The notes beneath the pieces were generated by a model that ran no database searches, had not been told where the DNA came from, and saw only the letters and a list, made by a program, of their open reading frames with translations. Shown here piece by piece: positions 35,697 to 45,092 of a stretch of DNA of 64,000 bases. The position numbers and the translations under genes are program-made. Location of the stretch: contig NZ_CP162004.1 of NCBI RefSeq assembly GCF_040822115.1, forward strand, positions 1,798,001-1,862,000, read 5' to 3'. Each line of letters opens with the position of its first letter. The first letter of the stretch is position 1. Source of the stretch: Flavobacterium sp. WC2421. GTDB lineage: Bacteria > Bacteroidota > Bacteroidia > Flavobacteriales > Flavobacteriaceae.

Positions 35697-35723
35697 AAAC
35701 CTTCCAATTTTGGAAGGTTTTTG
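35697..35723 (+). terminator. Terminator of the 35125-35678 gene
   Basis: AAACCTTCCA (35697-35706), 4-nt loop, TGGAAGGTTT (35711-35720), followed by T residues. Confidence 0.85.
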
Positions 35724-35751
35724 TATTAAATAAAAGGCTTACTTTGTATTT

Positions 35752-36648
35752 ATGAGTTGGAATAATTATATAAAAAACTTTCAATCGTATTTGAAAATTG
35801 AACGAGGACTGTCAAGTAATACGATACAGAATTATTCTTTCGATATTGAAAGACTGTGTTTGTATCTTGAAACAAACGGAATTGAAGTTTCTCCTATAAA
35901 AATTAGCGAAGAAACAATTCAGCACTTTATTTATACTATTTCTAGCGAAGTCAATGCACGTTCACAAGCGCGAATAATTTCGGGTCTTAAAAGTTTTTTT
36001 GGTTATTTAATATTTGAAGATTATCGTCTTGACAATCCTTTGGAACTTATAGAAACACCTAAAACAGGAAGGAAATTACCTGATACGTTGTCTGTAGTCG
36101 AAATTGACTCTCTAATTGGAGCTATAGATTTAGTTTCAAATGAAGGAGAGCGTAATAGAGCGATGCTAGAATTGCTTTATGGTTGTGGTCTTCGGGTGTC
36201 TGAATTGGTTGCGTTGAAAATTTCTGATTTATTTTTCGAAGAAGGATTTATCAAAATAACGGGTAAAGGCAATAAACAGCGTTTTGTTCCAATTGGTGAT
36301 TTATCAAAAAAATACATTGAACTTTATAAAAACACAATTCGAATTCATATCAATATAAAAAAAGGTTTTGGAGACACTTTATTTTTGAATAGGCGAGGAA
36401 GTCAGCTCACACGGGCGATGATTTTTACAATTATTAAAGATTTGGCTTTAAAGGTAGAATTAAATAAAAAGATAAGTCCACATACCTTTCGGCATTCTTT
36501 TGCAACTCATCTATTAGAAAATGGTGCTGATTTGCGTTCTATTCAATTGATGTTAGGTCATGAATCGATTACTACAACGGAAATATATTTGCATTTAGAT
36601 CGTAAATTTTTGTCGGAAGTCATTAATAATTTCCATCCCAGAAAATAG
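35752..36648 (+). CDS. xerD: Site-specific tyrosine recombinase XerD
   Basis: This 298-residue protein has an N-terminal SAM-like core-binding domain (NYIKNFQSYLKIERGLSSNT) and a C-terminal catalytic domain. The active-site set is intact and at the same numbers as in E. coli XerD: Arg148 (GCGLRVSEL), His244 and Arg247 (HTFRHSFATHL), His270 (LGHESITTTE) and Tyr279 (EIYLHL). It resolves chromosome dimers at dif during division. Length and position near rny and zapA suggest the housekeeping recombinase rather than an integron or phage integrase. No dif-like site was identified. Confidence 0.93.
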   Translation: MSWNNYIKNFQSYLKIERGLSSNTIQNYSFDIERLCLYLETNGIEVSPIKISEETIQHFIYTISSEVNARSQARIISGLKSFFGYLIFEDYRLDNPLELIETPKTGRKLPDTLSVVEIDSLIGAIDLVSNEGERNRAMLELLYGCGLRVSELVALKISDLFFEEGFIKITGKGNKQRFVPIGDLSKKYIELYKNTIRIHINIKKGFGDTLFLNRRGSQLTRAMIFTIIKDLALKVELNKKISPHTFRHSFATHLLENGADLRSIQLMLGHESITTTEIYLHLDRKFLSEVINNFHPRK

Positions 36649-36685
36649 GAGTCTGAATTTCACTATTTGCTGTGTATAGACAATC

Positions 36686-36731
36686 TAAAAAAATTGCGGT
36701 ATGATTCATATAAGTGAATCATACCGCAATT
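36686..36731 (-). terminator. Strong terminator of rny, shared convergently with xerD
   Basis: A perfect 17-bp inverted repeat (arms 36692-36708 and 36715-36731, core TTGCGGTATGATTC) with a 6-nt loop. Seven A residues at 36687-36693 give the U tract for the minus-strand rny transcript; the plus side lacks a T run. Confidence 0.85.
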
Positions 36732-36754
36732 GTAATAAAAGCGTATTTTATATA

Positions 36755-38317
36755 TTATTTAGCGATATTTACCGCTCTTGTTTCTCTAATTACAGTAACT
36801 TTTACTTGACCAGGATAAGTCATCTCTGTTTGTATTTTTTGTGAAATTTCAAAAGATAAAGTAGCTGCATTGTCATCAGAAACTTTTTCACTCTCTACTA
36901 TCACACGTAATTCTCTACCCGCTTGAATGGCATAAGCATTTTTTACTCCAGTAAATCCGTAAGCTACTTCTTCTAGATCTTTTAAACGTTGAATGTAAGA
37001 GTCTAAAACTTGTCTTCTTGCTCCAGGTCTTGCTCCAGATATAGCATCACAAACTTGAATAATTGGAGATAAAAGAGATTTCATTTCTATTTCATCGTGG
37101 TGCGCACCAATTGCATTACAAACTTCTTCTTTTTCACCATATTTCTCAGCCCATTGCATTCCTAATAAGGCGTGAGGTAAGTCACTTTCTGCATCTGGTA
37201 CTTTTCCAATATCATGCAATAAACCTGCTCTCTTAGCTAACTTTACGTTAAGTCCTAATTCAGCTGCCATGATTCCACAAAGCTTAGAAACTTCACGGGA
37301 GTGTTGTAGTAAGTTTTGACCATAAGAAGAACGGTATTTCATACGTCCTACTACCTTAATTAATTCAGGGTGTAAACCGTGAATTCCTAGGTCAATAACT
37401 GTACGTTTACCAACTTCAATAATTTCATCATCAATTTGTTTAGCAGTTTTAGCAACAACTTCTTCAATTCGTGCTGGGTGGATACGACCGTCTGTTACTA
37501 ATTTATGCAAAGCCAAACGGGCAATCTCTCTACGTACTGGGTCAAAACAAGAAAGGATGATCGCTTCTGGTGTGTCATCTACAATGATTTCAACTCCAGT
37601 TGCAGCCTCAAGTGCTCTAATATTTCTACCTTCACGACCAATGATTCTACCTTTAACGTCATCTGACTCAATGTTAAATACAGAAACACAGTTTTCAACT
37701 GCTTCTTCAGTACCAACTCTTTGAATGGTGTTGATGATTATTTTTTTGGCTTCTTGTTGTGCAGTTAATTTTGCCTCTTCAATAGTATCTTGAATGTGTC
37801 CCATTGCTTGGCTTTTTGCTTCTGCTTTTAGACCTTCAACTAATTGACTTTTCGCTTCCTCTGCAGATAAACCAGAAATTACTTCCAGTTGTTGCAGTTG
37901 GCTTTTGTGCATTTTCTCAACTTCGGATTGCTTTTTATCTAAAACTTCAATTTTAGATGAAAATTCAGCCGATTTTGATTCGAAATCATCATTTACTTTT
38001 TTTGCTTTTGATAACTCATTAGAAATTTGAGATTCTTTGTCACGAATTCTTTTTTCTACTTCGGCTACTTTTTTATCACGAGATAAAATGACTTGTTCGT
38101 GTTCTGATTTTAATTCGATAAATTTCTCTTTGGCTTGCAGAATTTTATCTTTTTTTATGTTTTCAGCTTCTAGATTAGCGTCTTTTAAAATTGATGATGC
38201 TTCTTTTTTAGCATTTTTAATTAAATTTGAAATATTGCTCTTTTCTATGATTTTGGCTATCCCAAAACCTCCCGCAATACCTATTATTCCTGAAATAACG
38301 ATCGTTAATATGTCCAT
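36755..38317 (-). CDS. rny: Ribonuclease Y
   Basis: This 520-residue membrane-anchored endoribonuclease initiates mRNA decay. It has an N-terminal transmembrane helix ([20 protein letters not shown]), then about 170 residues of charged coiled coil. A KH domain follows ([20 protein letters not shown]) and an HD phosphohydrolase domain with [12 protein letters not shown] (His near 367), [20 protein letters not shown] and HHDEIEM. The C-terminal part is [14 protein letters not shown]. Length matches the family. It is the last gene before the 6S-like RNA and zapA in the minus direction and ends at a strong terminator. Confidence 0.96.
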   Translation of the reverse strand: MDILTIVISGIIGIAGGFGIAKIIEKSNISNLIKNAKKEASSILKDANLEAENIKKDKILQAKEKFIELKSEHEQVILSRDKKVAEVEKRIRDKESQISNELSKAKKVNDDFESKSAEFSSKIEVLDKKQSEVEKMHKSQLQQLEVISGLSAEEAKSQLVEGLKAEAKSQAMGHIQDTIEEAKLTAQQEAKKIIINTIQRVGTEEAVENCVSVFNIESDDVKGRIIGREGRNIRALEAATGVEIIVDDTPEAIILSCFDPVRREIARLALHKLVTDGRIHPARIEEVVAKTAKQIDDEIIEVGKRTVIDLGIHGLHPELIKVVGRMKYRSSYGQNLLQHSREVSKLCGIMAAELGLNVKLAKRAGLLHDIGKVPDAESDLPHALLGMQWAEKYGEKEEVCNAIGAHHDEIEMKSLLSPIIQVCDAISGARPGARRQVLDSYIQRLKDLEEVAYGFTGVKNAYAIQAGRELRVIVESEKVSDDNAATLSFEISQKIQTEMTYPGQVKVTVIRETRAVNIAK

Positions 38318-38337
38318 GTTTGTTTAAAATTTATATA

Positions 38338-38500
38338 TAAAAAAGCCTACATTAGGCTGATTGAATAAACTCGAAAAGACAAGTTTTGAGCTAACTCGTT
38401 GTTCAAGCTTCCAAACTGAATTGGCTTGCTATAGTAACGATGATTTGCTCATTCTAAATTGTTAGTGTTGAGTTTACCAAATGTGAACTAATGTAGGCAG
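38338..38500 (-). ncRNA. 6S-like RNA (SsrS) downstream of zapA
   Basis: About 160 nt on the minus strand, starting 25 bp after the zapA stop. The ends are complementary: GCCTACATTAG (5', at 38498-38488) pairs with CTAATGTAGGC (3', at 38355-38345). Inside, GGTAAACTC pairs with GAGTTTATT (two G-U). A largely unpaired central region follows, then smaller stems GAGC/GCTC, CGTT/AACG and CAAGC/GCTTG up to the terminal loop. The result is a long rod with a central bubble, the hallmark of 6S RNA, which sequesters RNA polymerase holoenzyme. AGCCT-AATGT-AGGCT and a T run form a terminator at the 3' end. The zapA-ssrS gene order is also found in E. coli. Not checked against Rfam. Confidence 0.75.
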
Positions 38501-38524
38501 TATCTTAGTTTCTGTAAAGAACGT

Positions 38525-38818
38525 TTAATTATCGAGATATTGATCTAAAAGCGCATTGATTTTTTTAATTCTTTCAATGGTTTCTTCGCCATTAATAGCG
38601 TTGTCAATTTGTTTTTGTTCTACTTGAGAAGCAAATTGTAAAGCGCACATGGCTAATACATCTTGCTTGTCTCGAACGGCATAATTTTCTTCAAACTGCT
38701 TCATCATTACATCAATTTTTTTAGAAGCACTCCTAAGTCCTTCCTCCTGAGATAGTTCCACAGTTAAGGGGTATACTCTGTCTGCAATTGATATTTTAAT
38801 TTTAAGCTTTTCGTCCAT
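38525..38818 (-). CDS. zapA: Cell division protein ZapA
   Basis: This 97-residue protein has the ZapA layout. The N-terminal globular part is LKIKISIADRVYPLTVELSQ then EEGLRSASKKIDVMMKQFEE, followed by DKQDVLAMCALQFASQVE and a C-terminal coiled-coil helix (ERIKKINALLDQYLDN). It bundles FtsZ filaments at the Z-ring. It lies 8 bp downstream of a coiled-coil gene (38827-39117) and is followed by the 6S-like RNA. Confidence 0.92.
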   Translation of the reverse strand: MDEKLKIKISIADRVYPLTVELSQEEGLRSASKKIDVMMKQFEENYAVRDKQDVLAMCALQFASQVEQKQIDNAINGEETIERIKKINALLDQYLDN

Positions 38819-38826
38819 ATTTTTTA

Positions 38827-39117
38827 CTAATCTGATAGTTGTGCTATACAGTAATCAATTTCACGAATTAATGAATTTATTTTAAGCTTTGTATCTCTTT
38901 TATTATCGTCACTGCCCAGTAATGAGTTGGCAATTTTAAGTGTCTCATATTGCGCTTTTAACGCTTCAATCTCAGTTGACTGAGTTTGTATGATTTGTGC
39001 AGATTTTGTTAAATCGACCTGTAATTCTTGAGTTTTTTTTTCTAAATTTTGTATTTTTAGAACTAGTTTTACAACTTTATTTTCAAGAGTATCAATTATT
39101 TCTGCAATTACACTCAT
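38827..39117 (-). CDS. Small coiled-coil protein co-transcribed with zapA
   Basis: This 96-residue protein is almost entirely heptad-like: IIDTLENKVVKLVLKIQNLE, KKTQELQVDLTKSAQIIQTQ, STEIEALKAQYETLKIANSL, with a C-terminal KLKINSLIREIDYCIAQLSD. There is no signal peptide. The stop is 8 bp before the zapA ATG, so both are probably made from one mRNA driven by the motif at 39146. Coupling to zapA suggests a divisome role, perhaps analogous to ZapB or FtsB-like coiled coils. That is inference; no family match is asserted. Confidence 0.8.
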   Translation of the reverse strand: MSVIAEIIDTLENKVVKLVLKIQNLEKKTQELQVDLTKSAQIIQTQSTEIEALKAQYETLKIANSLLGSDDNKRDTKLKINSLIREIDYCIAQLSD

Positions 39118-39145
39118 TATATATCCTATTCATTACTTAATATTA

Positions 39146-39153
39146 CAAATTTA
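39146..39153 (-). promoter_or_regulatory. Candidate -7 element (TAAATTTG) for the coiled-coil/zapA operon
   Basis: CAAATTTA on the plus strand, exact motif match on the minus strand 29 bp before the coiled-coil gene ATG. Confidence 0.6.
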
Positions 39154-39294
39154 GTATTACTTTTTATTATTACAATATTTTATTTGTTTTTTTATTAGAA
39201 AATAATCAAATTGTTGTAATGTAATTGGTTACGATTTGTGTTTTTTTATAAAGCGAAAGCAATTAGTTTTTTTACCTTAGCAAAAATGTAAGCC

Positions 39295-40989
39295 ATGAGA
39301 TTTTTTATTTTTGTTCTATTATTTTCGGGTTCTGTTTTTGGACAAAATGAGTATCCAAAAGATTATTTTAGTCTGCCTATTGATATTCCAGTACAGTTAT
39401 CTGGTAATTTTGGGGAGCTGAGACCCAATCATTTTCATGCTGGTTTTGATTTTAAAACCTTGCAACGAGAAGGTTTAGAGGTTCATGCTGTTGCAGATGG
39501 GTATGTTTCTAGAATAAAAATTTCCACTTTTGGGAATGGAAAAGCAATTTATATTACGCATCCGAATGGTTTTACTTCGGTATATTGTCACTTGCAAAAA
39601 GCAACAGATGAAATTGAAAGTTATATAAAAAAAGGACATTACAAGGAACAAGCTTTTGAGATTGAATTATTCTTAAAGCCAAATGAACTAACGGTGAAAA
39701 AAGGGCAAACAATTGCTCTTTCTGGTAATACAGGTTCTTCGGAAGGGCCCCATTTGCATTTTGAATTTCGCGACAGCAAAACCGAAAAAATTATAAACCC
39801 TTTACTGTTTGGTTTTGATAAATACTTAAAGGATACTAAAAAACCACTATTATCAGCTATTTACGTTTATCCAGTGGATAATAGAACGGTTGTGAATCAA
39901 TCGAAGCGACCTTTGCTTCTTAATTTATCTCTACAAAAAGACGGTACCTATTTAGCAAATAAAGTGGTTGCAAATGGTAAAATTGGTTTTGGTGTCACCG
40001 CGGATGATTATGATAATGTTTCATTTAATAAAAATGGAATTTATAAAGTGCAAACCTATCTTAATGGGAAGCCTACTTTTGGCTATCAATTTGATACTTA
40101 CTCTTTTGATGAAATGCGTTACGTAAATGCATTGATTGATTATCCTAGATATAAAAAAACATCGCAAAGAGTTCAGAAATTATTTATGATCAATCCTTAT
40201 AAGTTGAGTATTATAAAGACAGATGAGAATAATGGGATCATAAATGTTGCGCCAAACTTGGCCTCTATTTATCGCATTGAAGTTTCTGATTTTTTTGGAA
40301 ATAAAAATGTAGTCAACATACCTATTAGTTATGATGTATCGGCAACTATAGTAGATAGGGAACCAGTCGTTTCTAATTATTTTGTAAAAGTGAATAAAGA
40401 CAATATTTTTTCAAAAAATAATATGTCGGTTTTCTTTCCAGCTGGAACTTTTTTTGAGGATTTTAATATGAACTTTGATGTAAAGGGGGATACTCTGTAT
40501 CTTCACGACGACTCTGTTCCTGTTTTTTCTAGTTTTACTATTACTATTGAAGACAGTTCTTTTTCTGAGGAGCAAAAAGGAAAAGTTTTTATTGCCGATA
40601 TTGATAATGGGAGAGTAGGTTATAATGCAACTCAAAGAAAAGATAATGTATTCACTGCCAAAGTGAGATCATTAGGCAAATACGCTTTGAAAATGGATAC
40701 CGTACCACCAACAATTTCTATTGCGAATCCTATTGAAGGGAAATGGATAAGTGCTCAAAATACGATTCAGCTTTCGATAAATGATTATGGTTCAGGTATA
40801 AAATCGTATAATGGATACTTAAACGGAAATTGGATTTTATTTGAATACGACAACAAAACAAAAAAAATCACTCATAATTTTAGTGATGGTGTCGTAGCTG
40901 AAGGTGCTAATGATTTAAAAGTGGTGGTGGTAGATAATGTAGGAAATTCAACTACCTTTGAGACTCATTTTTTTAGAAGTCAAAAATAA
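39295..40989 (+). CDS. Secreted M23-family (LytM) metallopeptidase
   Basis: This 564-residue protein has a signal peptide (MRFFIFVLLFSGSVFGQ). The LytM zinc peptidase domain occupies roughly residues 35-170, with HAGFD (His48, Asp52), YITHPNGFTSVYCHL and GPHLHFEF (His154, His156): all metal ligands and the catalytic His are present. The remaining ~390 residues are beta-rich, with Ig-like regions (VPPTISIANPIEGKWISAQN, NDLKVVVVDNVGNSTTF). It probably cuts peptidoglycan cross-links in the periplasm or acts as a cell-wall amidase activator. It lies 15 bp upstream of a TonB-dependent receptor gene, so the two are likely co-transcribed. Confidence 0.9.
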   Translation: MRFFIFVLLFSGSVFGQNEYPKDYFSLPIDIPVQLSGNFGELRPNHFHAGFDFKTLQREGLEVHAVADGYVSRIKISTFGNGKAIYITHPNGFTSVYCHLQKATDEIESYIKKGHYKEQAFEIELFLKPNELTVKKGQTIALSGNTGSSEGPHLHFEFRDSKTEKIINPLLFGFDKYLKDTKKPLLSAIYVYPVDNRTVVNQSKRPLLLNLSLQKDGTYLANKVVANGKIGFGVTADDYDNVSFNKNGIYKVQTYLNGKPTFGYQFDTYSFDEMRYVNALIDYPRYKKTSQRVQKLFMINPYKLSIIKTDENNGIINVAPNLASIYRIEVSDFFGNKNVVNIPISYDVSATIVDREPVVSNYFVKVNKDNIFSKNNMSVFFPAGTFFEDFNMNFDVKGDTLYLHDDSVPVFSSFTITIEDSSFSEEQKGKVFIADIDNGRVGYNATQRKDNVFTAKVRSLGKYALKMDTVPPTISIANPIEGKWISAQNTIQLSINDYGSGIKSYNGYLNGNWILFEYDNKTKKITHNFSDGVVAEGANDLKVVVVDNVGNSTTFETHFFRSQK

Positions 40990-41004
40990 TAATATATCGA
41001 CAGC

Positions 41005-43473
41005 TTGAATATCAAAAAAATATTTTTTGTTTGGATTTTATTTTGGACAGGATGGTCTTCTTTTGCTCAAACTTCGCGAGTAAAAGGGGTTATTCTCGAT
41101 AAGAATAATAAGCCCGTAGATGATGTTAATGTGTTCTGTTCAGGCCGCAGTACTCAGTCTAATGCTCAAGGTTTTTATCTAATTATTATTCCTGCCAATC
41201 AAAAAGTAACATTAGTATTTAGCCATGTTTCATTAAAAAAAGCAACACTTTTGCTAATTTTAAAAGAAAATGAAGAACAAGTGTTCAACTTGGTTATGAG
41301 TGACCAGCAAGAACAAATGGGGGAGATTATTGTGACTAATAACAATAAGAAGCAGGTTCAAGGAATAACTGTAATTGAACCGGAAATAATTAAGAACATA
41401 CCAGGAGCTAATGCTGGAATTGAATCAATATTAAAGACACTGCCAGGCGTAAATTCGAATAATGAATTGAGTACTCAGTATGCCGTTCGTGGTGGAAATT
41501 ATGATGAGAATTTAGTTTATGTCAATGAAATTGAAATTTATCGTCCATTTCTTATTCGTTCAGGTCAACAAGAAGGATTGAGTTTTACTAATACGGATTT
41601 AGTTCAAAATGTAGAATTTTCAGCTGGAGGTTTTCAAGCTAAATTTGGTGATAAATTATCATCCGTTTTAGATATTACCTATCGCAAGCCTACAAAGTTT
41701 GGCGCTACACTTGAAGCTAGTTTTCTTGGCGGAAGCTTATCTGTTGACGCAGTTTCTAAGAATAAAAAGTGGTCGGCAATTACAGGGGTTCGTTATCGAA
41801 ACAATAGTCTTTTGGTTAAAAGCCAAGATACACAAACCAATTATACTCCAACATTTGCTGATATTCAAACGAATATTAATTATCAGGCTTCGGCCAAATG
41901 GCAGTGGAGTTTTCTAGGGAACTTGTCTCAAAATAAATACAGCTACCAGCCATTAGCGCGCCAAACTAAATTTGGAACAATAGACAAGCCTATGGCACTG
42001 ACTGTCTATTATGAAGGGCAAGAAAAAGATCGATATGATACTTATTTTGGTGCTTTTAAATCAACATTTAAAGCTACAGATAAATTAACCCTGAAATTTA
42101 TTGGGTCTATTTTTCACACTTTGGAACAAGAATATTTTGACATTTTTGCGCAATATCGATTAGGAGCTGTAGACTCGACTATTGGTTCAGATTCGTATGG
42201 AGATGTCTCTTATACGGAAGGAATCGGTTCCCAACTCAATCATGCTAGAAATGATTTGGACGCTTTGATTGTTAATGCAGAAGTGAAAGGATTTTATGAT
42301 TGGAAAAAAAATCAATTGGAATGGGGAGCAAAATACACTCGTGAATCAATTAGGGACCGAGTGGTAGAATGGGAAGTCATTGATTCTGCTGGTTTTTCGA
42401 TTAATCCGCCAATTATTGACCTGCCTAAGAATGACCAGCCCTATTCTTCATATACTGGACCACTAGTTCCTTATCAAAATGTAAGAGCAACTAATTTTAA
42501 TACAATAAATCGTTTTTCGGGCTATGGGCAATGGAGTCGAAAAGAGAATTTTGGGAAGAGTGAAGTTTGGTTAAATGCAGGTGTTCGTATGCATAGTTGG
42601 GACGTTCAAGGTGCATTGGAAAAAGGAAATAACCAGTTTACTGTTAGCCCAAGAGCGCAAATTGCCATTAAACCGTACTGGAAAAAAGATATGGTTTTTA
42701 GGGTTTCTGGAGGTGTATATCAGCAACCTCCTTTTTATAGAGAACTTAGGGATGCTGACGGAATAGTACATCCTAAAGTTAAGGCGCAACAATCGATTCA
42801 TTTTGTAGTAGGAAATGATTTTAGTTTTAAAATGTGGGAACGTCCTTTTAAATTAGTTTCTGAAATGTATTATAAATCACTGACAGATGTAAATACCTAT
42901 ACAATAGACAATGTAAGAATACGTTATGCTGCTTCTAATGTGGCTAAAGGATATGCGCAAGGTTTAGATCTTCGATTGAATGGAGAATTTGTTCCTGGTA
43001 CTGAGTCGTGGTTGAGTTTTGGTTATTTAAAAACCGAAGAGAATAGTGAAAATAAAGGGTATATTGCGAGACCAACTGATCAAAGGCTAAAATTTGGAAT
43101 GCTATTTCAGGATTATATGCCCAATATTCCTAGTGTGAAATTGTATTTGAATTTAGTTTACAATACGGGATTACCAGGAGGTTCTCCTTCGTATGCTGAT
43201 CCTTATTTGTATCAAAATAGATTGAATGATTATCGCAGAGTAGACATAGGTTTTTCTAAAGTTTTTATTGATAACAATGCTGGAAATCAGTATAAAAATT
43301 GGTTTGGGAATTTCAAGGAACTCGCAATAGGATTAGAAATATTTAATTTGTTTAATAATCAAAATGCGATAACGAATACTTGGGTTCGAGATGTGTATTC
43401 GAAAAATGAATATGCGATTCCAAATTATATGACCACTAGGGTGTTTAATGTAAAGTTAAGTGCTAAATTATAA
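41005..43473 (+). CDS. TonB-dependent outer-membrane receptor with carboxypeptidase-like domain
   Basis: This 822-residue protein reads from a TTG at 41005, the only start compatible with the signal peptide (NIKKIFFVWILFWTGWSSFA). A CarboxypepD_reg-like domain (RVKGVILDKNNKPVDDVNVF) precedes the plug (SILKTLPGVNSNNELSTQYA, VRGGNYDENLVYVNEIEIYR). The 22-strand barrel follows, ending in a terminal strand with VFNVKLSAKL. It imports a large substrate across the outer membrane using TonB energy. The substrate is unknown, and no SusD partner is adjacent. It follows the M23 peptidase after 15 bp. Confidence 0.9.
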   Translation: MNIKKIFFVWILFWTGWSSFAQTSRVKGVILDKNNKPVDDVNVFCSGRSTQSNAQGFYLIIIPANQKVTLVFSHVSLKKATLLLILKENEEQVFNLVMSDQQEQMGEIIVTNNNKKQVQGITVIEPEIIKNIPGANAGIESILKTLPGVNSNNELSTQYAVRGGNYDENLVYVNEIEIYRPFLIRSGQQEGLSFTNTDLVQNVEFSAGGFQAKFGDKLSSVLDITYRKPTKFGATLEASFLGGSLSVDAVSKNKKWSAITGVRYRNNSLLVKSQDTQTNYTPTFADIQTNINYQASAKWQWSFLGNLSQNKYSYQPLARQTKFGTIDKPMALTVYYEGQEKDRYDTYFGAFKSTFKATDKLTLKFIGSIFHTLEQEYFDIFAQYRLGAVDSTIGSDSYGDVSYTEGIGSQLNHARNDLDALIVNAEVKGFYDWKKNQLEWGAKYTRESIRDRVVEWEVIDSAGFSINPPIIDLPKNDQPYSSYTGPLVPYQNVRATNFNTINRFSGYGQWSRKENFGKSEVWLNAGVRMHSWDVQGALEKGNNQFTVSPRAQIAIKPYWKKDMVFRVSGGVYQQPPFYRELRDADGIVHPKVKAQQSIHFVVGNDFSFKMWERPFKLVSEMYYKSLTDVNTYTIDNVRIRYAASNVAKGYAQGLDLRLNGEFVPGTESWLSFGYLKTEENSENKGYIARPTDQRLKFGMLFQDYMPNIPSVKLYLNLVYNTGLPGGSPSYADPYLYQNRLNDYRRVDIGFSKVFIDNNAGNQYKNWFGNFKELAIGLEIFNLFNNQNAITNTWVRDVYSKNEYAIPNYMTTRVFNVKLSAKL

Positions 43474-43558
43474 TAACGAACGGTTGATGCCTTATAGTTA
43501 TTCTATCAATTTATGACATAAATTGGATTTAATTATAAAAAGCATTTTTAAAATTGAT

Positions 43559-43566
43559 TACATTTG
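43559..43566 (+). promoter_or_regulatory. Candidate -7 element (TACATTTG) for the EF-hand-like lipoprotein gene
   Basis: Exact TAnnTTTG match 24 bp before the ATG at 43591. Confidence 0.5.
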
Positions 43567-43590
43567 GTTTTATTTTAATAGTACATGATT

Positions 43591-44313
43591 ATGAAAAGAT
43601 TACATATAGCATTAATAGGCATTTCGGTTTTACTTTTAACAAGTTGTAAAGATGAGGTAGAGAAGCCGAAGGTAATTTATGATTCTGCCAATAAAGGGAA
43701 AGAAATGACTAAAGTAGATTCTACTCAAGTCGCGCTTTCTGATTTACCTATTCAAATGGATGGAACGGATTATTTAATTCATCCTGTGGGAGATTTGCGA
43801 GTGTATGAAAGAGGAACGAAAGCACGTTATGGCTCTTCGAGTGTGATCGATTTAAGTTTTACCATTTCTAATTATGGAGAGAATGAAATTACCGGTTATT
43901 TGCAAAACTTAAAATTTCAAAAAACAGATTCTGATTCGATTCATGCTTTAACTGATAAGCCTGCTTTGATTTTAACTGCTACTTACCTAAAAGCAGTTTC
44001 TGATAGAGCTAAAAAGCAAATTATGGTGTATACCATGTATGACATAGATACCAATAGAGATGGAAAATTAGATACTAGCGATATCAAATCCTTATACCTT
44101 AGTGAGATTAGCGGCGCTCGTTTTACTAAAATATCTCCTGATTTTCAGGAATTAATAGACTGGAGTTTAATCGAATCAAAAAACCGTTTGTACTTTAGAA
44201 CAGTAGAGGATACTAATAAGAATGGACAATTCGATAAAAATGATGTAGTACATTACAATTATGTAGATTTGTCAAACAACGAATGGAAAGTGTCAAGTTA
44301 TCAGCCAATATAA
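43591..44313 (+). CDS. Lipoprotein with two EF-hand-like calcium loops
   Basis: This protein has 240 residues from the ATG at 43591; an ATG two codons earlier is equally possible. The lipoprotein signal is MKRLHIALIGISVLLLTSC (lipobox LTSC, Cys19). Two 12-residue loops fit the EF-hand/dockerin pattern: DTNRDGKLDTSD (153-164; ligand positions D, N, D, D, D) and DTNKNGQFDKND (207-218; D, N, N, D, D). The stretch between them is beta-rich. Calcium binding is therefore plausible. Cellular role and family are unknown to me. It faces the DUF2971 gene convergently with 7 bp between stops. Confidence 0.8.
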   Translation: MKRLHIALIGISVLLLTSCKDEVEKPKVIYDSANKGKEMTKVDSTQVALSDLPIQMDGTDYLIHPVGDLRVYERGTKARYGSSSVIDLSFTISNYGENEITGYLQNLKFQKTDSDSIHALTDKPALILTATYLKAVSDRAKKQIMVYTMYDIDTNRDGKLDTSDIKSLYLSEISGARFTKISPDFQELIDWSLIESKNRLYFRTVEDTNKNGQFDKNDVVHYNYVDLSNNEWKVSSYQPI

Positions 44314-44320
44314 TTAAAAG

Positions 44321-45022
44321 CTAAATTAAAATATCACTTTCAAGATCTGATTTTTCGATTGTAAAGTTAAAATCAAGTTGCTTTACCAGTTGAATCACTA
44401 GATTTTTATACCAATTTTCCGATTTTGGATGTATATAGATTTTTTCAATCAATTGATTGATGTCAACGCTTATTTTTAGCCCATCATTTAAGATGATTTT
44501 ACTGTCGGCAACATCAGTTATGATGCGCACCTCACGTTCGTACTGAAAGCTTTTTCTTTTAAATAAAAATGGGAAAAACATGTCATCAAAAGGAATGTAT
44601 TCTTTTTTGTAGTCAATATAATTTACTTCACCAATATACTGTTTGTAATTATTTTCGGACCCAAGTGCATTTTGTAGTCTCCCTATAGTAGATTGAATGG
44701 CTAGTCCTTCACTGTTTTGTGTGAAAATTTGCCACATAGCAAATGATTCATATTCGTTAATATGCCAACTACTAATAGCTACTTTTTCACGATGCGTTTT
44801 GTAATATTTTAGAAAATCAGGGTTGTCTATCGATAATCTTTTTATTTCTTCGTATGTAGGTTCACTGAAGGTACCTTCATACTGATCTTCAAATTTATCT
44901 GACCGTGACATGAATAGCTTTTTAGACATCAATAAGTCTAAAAACTTGGATAAATCTAAATATTTCCAGACAATAGTGTCAAGGTCTTCGGTAAGATTGA
45001 TATTTGGGTTACTGTGGTACAT
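44321..45022 (-). CDS. DUF2971 family protein
   Basis: This 233-residue soluble protein shows the DUF2971 landmarks in order: WKYLDLSKFLDLLMSKKLFM, RSDKFEDQYEGTF, ISSWHINEYESFAMWQIFTQ, EGLAIQSTIGRLQNAL, and KRKSFQYEREVRII with IYIHPKSENWYKNLV. The family has no established activity; its distribution among mobile and variable loci is broad. It stands alone, with a promoter motif upstream at 45071-45078. Confidence 0.85.
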   Translation of the reverse strand: MYHSNPNINLTEDLDTIVWKYLDLSKFLDLLMSKKLFMSRSDKFEDQYEGTFSEPTYEEIKRLSIDNPDFLKYYKTHREKVAISSWHINEYESFAMWQIFTQNSEGLAIQSTIGRLQNALGSENNYKQYIGEVNYIDYKKEYIPFDDMFFPFLFKRKSFQYEREVRIITDVADSKIILNDGLKISVDINQLIEKIYIHPKSENWYKNLVIQLVKQLDFNFTIEKSDLESDILI

Positions 45023-45070
45023 TTTTTAATTTAAAGATTTTTAATTTTAATATACTGTAAATCCTTAAAT

Positions 45071-45078
45071 CAAATTTA
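45071..45078 (-). promoter_or_regulatory. Candidate -7 element (TAAATTTG) for the DUF2971 gene
   Basis: CAAATTTA on the plus strand, exact motif match on the minus strand about 50 bp before the start codon. Confidence 0.5.
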
Positions 45079-45092
45079 GTGATTTAAGTGCA

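Noticed and set aside
35752..36648. Phage or integron integrase
   Set aside because: Active-site residues and numbering match housekeeping XerD, with no attachment site or mobile genes nearby.
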